Positions 60,226-62,108 of a DNA stretch of 62,108 bases are shown in pieces. Under the pieces are notes generated by a model that did no database searches, was not told the origin of the DNA, and was given only the letters and a program-made list of their open reading frames with translations. The stretch is from contig JANLTP010000139.1 in assembly GCA_031363055.1 (NCBI GenBank), forward strand, positions 1-62,108. The letters run 5' to 3'. This DNA comes from JANLTP01 sp031363055 (GTDB lineage Bacteria; Pseudomonadota; Gammaproteobacteria; Burkholderiales; Burkholderiaceae_E). Position numbers and translations under genes: made by a program. How positions within the stretch are numbered: position 1 is the stretch's first letter; each line of letters begins with the position of its first letter.

Positions 60226-61644
60226 ATGAGTCAAAACACTTCGCGACGAACGTTTCTGCGTACCGCCTCGGCCTTGTCGATCGCCGGCCCGGCAGCCATG
60301 CCGTTTGCATTGAACCTGGCGGCCATGAGCGCCGCCTCAGCGCAAACCGCACCGGATTACCGAGCACTGGTATGTCTGTTCTTTTTTGGTGGCAATGATC
60401 AAGGCAATACGGTCATTGCGACCGATCCGGGCTCGTGGGCACAGTACCAGCAAATTCGATCAACACCACCCGACCCGATCGCCCTTGCGGCGGTCGGTGC
60501 GGCTGGCGGCGTGTTACCGATTGTGCCCAACACTGCACAGGCGGGCCGCGAGTTTGCATTGCATCCGAACCTGCAGCCGATCAAGGATTTGTTCGATGCC
60601 GGGCGCGCCGCCGTGATCGCCAACGTCGGACCTTTGATTGCGCCCACCACCAAAGCACAGTACACCGCGCGCTCGGTACCGTTACCGCCGAAGCTGTTCT
60701 CACATAACGATCAGCAATCAACCTGGCAAGCCTATTCGCCCGAGGGCGCACGCTTTGGCTGGGGCGGCCGCATGGGTGATCTGTTGGCCAGCATGAACGG
60801 CAACACAACTTTCACCTGCATATCTGCCAGCGGCAACGCAGTGTGGCTGGCCGGCCAGTCGACGGTTCAGTATCAAGTGGGCAACAATGGCGCAGTGGCA
60901 ATTGGCGGCTTGACCGGCACGCTATTTGGCTCGGCCAGTGCCGGCGCAACGTTGAAGACGATCATCAGCGCTGACCGCAGCAATCTGTTCGAGAAAGAAC
61001 ATGCACGCGTCACCGCTCGTGCAATCGATGCCCAGGTGCAACTGAACAGCTCGATGTTACCGACCGCCGGCATGGAACCGCTGCCGCTGATCCCGAACAC
61101 CACCCAGACCAATCCGCTGGCCGCGCAGTTGCAATCGGTGGCGCGCATCATTGGCGGACGCAGCGCGCTGTCGGCGAAACGGCAAGTCTTCTTTGTGTCG
61201 ATCGGCGGCTTCGATACTCATGACAACCAGAACGTGAACCATGGCAACCTGATGCAACGCGTTGGCCAAGCCGTGGCCTATTTCGATCGACTGATGAGCA
61301 GCCCGGCAATCAACGCCGCCAACCAGGTCACCTTGTTCACCGCATCGGACTTCGGTCGCACCTTGACCAGTAATGGCGATGGCACCGATCATGGCTGGGG
61401 CTCACATCATTTTGTGGTTGGCGCAGCCGTCAAAGGCAAGGACATTTACGGACGCTTCCCCGTCATCGGCGTCAACACCGAAGACGATGTCGGTCAGGGG
61501 CGACTGCTACCGTTGTCGTCAGTCGATCAATACGGCGCTACCTTGGCGCGCTGGTTCGGACTCAGCGATTCCCAAGTCAGCGATGTTTTTCCGAATATTA
61601 CGAACTTCGGGGCGGCGCGCAGTCTGGGGTTCATGTTGCCTTGA
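60226..61644 (+). CDS. DUF1501-family (sulfatase-like) Tat-exported protein
   Basis: 472 aa. The Tat signal (RRTFLRTASALSIAGPAAMPFALNLAAMSAASAQ) is clear. The domain follows: YRALVCLFFFGGNDQGNTVIATDPGSWAQYQQIR, FSHNDQQSTWQAYSPEGARFGWGGRMGDLLASM, FFVSIGGFDTHDNQN and VTLFTASDFGRTLTSNGDGTDHGWGSHHFVVG. The Asp/His pattern is the DUF1501 metal-site-like signature related to alkaline-phosphatase/sulfatase folds. Paired with the DUF1800 gene upstream. Confidence 0.92.
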   Translation: MSQNTSRRTFLRTASALSIAGPAAMPFALNLAAMSAASAQTAPDYRALVCLFFFGGNDQGNTVIATDPGSWAQYQQIRSTPPDPIALAAVGAAGGVLPIVPNTAQAGREFALHPNLQPIKDLFDAGRAAVIANVGPLIAPTTKAQYTARSVPLPPKLFSHNDQQSTWQAYSPEGARFGWGGRMGDLLASMNGNTTFTCISASGNAVWLAGQSTVQYQVGNNGAVAIGGLTGTLFGSASAGATLKTIISADRSNLFEKEHARVTARAIDAQVQLNSSMLPTAGMEPLPLIPNTTQTNPLAAQLQSVARIIGGRSALSAKRQVFFVSIGGFDTHDNQNVNHGNLMQRVGQAVAYFDRLMSSPAINAANQVTLFTASDFGRTLTSNGDGTDHGWGSHHFVVGAAVKGKDIYGRFPVIGVNTEDDVGQGRLLPLSSVDQYGATLARWFGLSDSQVSDVFPNITNFGAARSLGFMLP

Positions 61645-61688
61645 TGGGTTTTGCGGCCGACTTGGCGCTCGGCTACGTCTGCGCGGGA

Positions 61689-61776
61689 CCAGGTCGACGA
61701 GGCGCTCGGCTACGCCGCTGTCCCCCGGCCTTCGGCCTCCTCCTTAATGCGGCTACGCCGAACGCCCCGCCGACCT
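61689..61776. repeat. 28-nt imperfect inverted repeat with 32-nt loop
   Basis: Arms at 61689-61716 and 61749-61776 match at 22 of 28 positions. Three mismatches are transitions that become G-U pairs if the − strand is transcribed. The loop (61717-61748) contains a GGCC-TTC-GGCC mini-hairpin. It could be a repetitive extragenic palindrome or a − strand structured RNA; no terminator-like U tail is seen. Confidence 0.65.
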
Positions 61777-61908
61777 GATCAGCCACCAACGTGCACCGTC
61801 GACACTTGCCGCGAGGTGCATGTTCGTACGTAACAGCGCTGAGTAAATCACAAGCAAGACCACTCAACACCCACGGGCTTTCCACACTCCACCAAGCACA
61901 GTTGGTGT

Positions 61909-62013
61909 GGGGAGCGGACTGGTGTGAGTGCGGCAGCGAAATCAGGGCGGAGCGTCAGCCGAGAGGCCGGCGCGGGGGACATTCGCGGAGGCACTCGCAC
62001 CAGTCCGCTCCCC
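61909..62013. repeat. 23-nt near-perfect inverted repeat with 59-nt loop
   Basis: The left arm is 61909-61931 and the right arm 61991-62013. 22 of 23 positions pair; the one difference (T against G) is a G-U wobble in a + strand RNA. The loop (61932-61990) is GC-rich and can form inner hairpins. The size (105 nt) suits a small non-autonomous element or a structured RNA. Confidence 0.75.
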
Positions 62014-62108
62014 CTCAGTGGCCCGCTTCGGCACTTAGCAACGTCGGGGCGCGCCTAACCCTCCAGTGAAGCGAACCGGTTCGGGCTGCGCTGCTCACGC
62101 GCATGTTG

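Larger units (their letters stand above)
61645..62108. other. Gene-free region after the DUF1501 gene
   Basis: No convincing coding frame is present in the last 464 bases. Two long inverted repeats are seen (61689-61776 and 61909-62013), and the words GGCGCTCGGCTACG and GGCTACGCCG recur. The sequence runs off the end of the window in a GC-rich stretch containing GCCTAAC at 62053-62059. Confidence 0.7.

Noticed and set aside
61791..62069. 92-aa frame in the terminal region
   Set aside because: Arg/His/Ser-rich, no ribosome-binding site, and it runs through both arms of an inverted repeat.

Overview
The window looks like the chromosome of a moderately GC-rich, metabolically versatile, aerobic Gram-negative proteobacterium, most likely a betaproteobacterium of the Burkholderiales type. 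The reasons are three Bug-type tripartite tricarboxylate (TTT) solute-binding proteins, Liv/TRAP/amino-acid importers, several glutathione S-transferases (GSTs) with glyoxalase II and ChaC, and Emr-type efflux. This is inference from gene content; no rRNA, tRNA or marker gene was seen. Genes are tightly packed and many neighbours overlap at ATGA, GTGA or TAATG junctions.

Layout. 1-4.2 kb: acyl-CoA synthetase, a tandem-DEP protein, a ChaC-like cyclotransferase and a YHS lipoprotein. 4.3-12.7 kb: a branched-chain-type ABC importer (livKHMGF) co-directional with a class III CoA-transferase and a Bug protein, divergent from a CitE-like CoA lyase; probably uptake, CoA activation and cleavage of a short organic acid. 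12.8-15 kb: glyoxalase II and an MFS transporter. 15-21.5 kb: an accessory stretch with a damaged PAS-GGDEF gene, a MazEF-like pair, a GST, a sirtuin, hipBA and a DAPG-hydrolase-like protein. 21.7-25.7 kb: a RidA protein and a polar amino-acid ABC importer.

25.8-37.1 kb is the most distinctive part. A three-gene operon encodes a GST fused to a PhnZ-like HD domain, an AhpD-like protein whose motif is CxxS, and a 2-oxoglutarate/Fe(II) oxygenase. It is divergent from a heterotetrameric sarcosine-oxidase operon (soxBDAG), which is followed by a TAXI-type TRAP importer. The pairing of a 2OG oxygenase with a PhnZ-like HD domain resembles the logic of PhnY/PhnZ and TmpA/TmpB, in which phosphonates are hydroxylated and then cleaved. 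With sarcosine oxidase and an amino-acid importer beside it, this could be an undescribed oxidative route for an N-methylated zwitterion that ends in sarcosine and glycine. The substrate is a hypothesis.

37.3-47.4 kb: EmrAB efflux, an AT-richer island with a nucleoside-deoxyribosyltransferase-like protein (candidate defence effector), a metallophosphoesterase, a lipoprotein, an alpha/beta-hydrolase-OsmC fusion and a DHA2 transporter. 47.4-53.7 kb: thiolase, acyl-CoA dehydrogenase, FAD monooxygenase and two Bug proteins. 53.8-62.1 kb: a Phd/ParE-type pair, a YbjQ protein, a GST / CoA-ligase / GST cluster, a secreted protein and a DUF1800-DUF1501 pair. The window closes with 464 gene-free bases holding two long inverted repeats.

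Two cross-cutting signals stand out. Short (9-18 bp) tandem duplications recur at gene starts, gene ends, protein linkers and spacers. Three otherwise intact genes (the MazE-like antitoxin, HipA and a Bug protein) have no ATG, GTG or TTG at the expected start and appear to begin at ATT or CTG.
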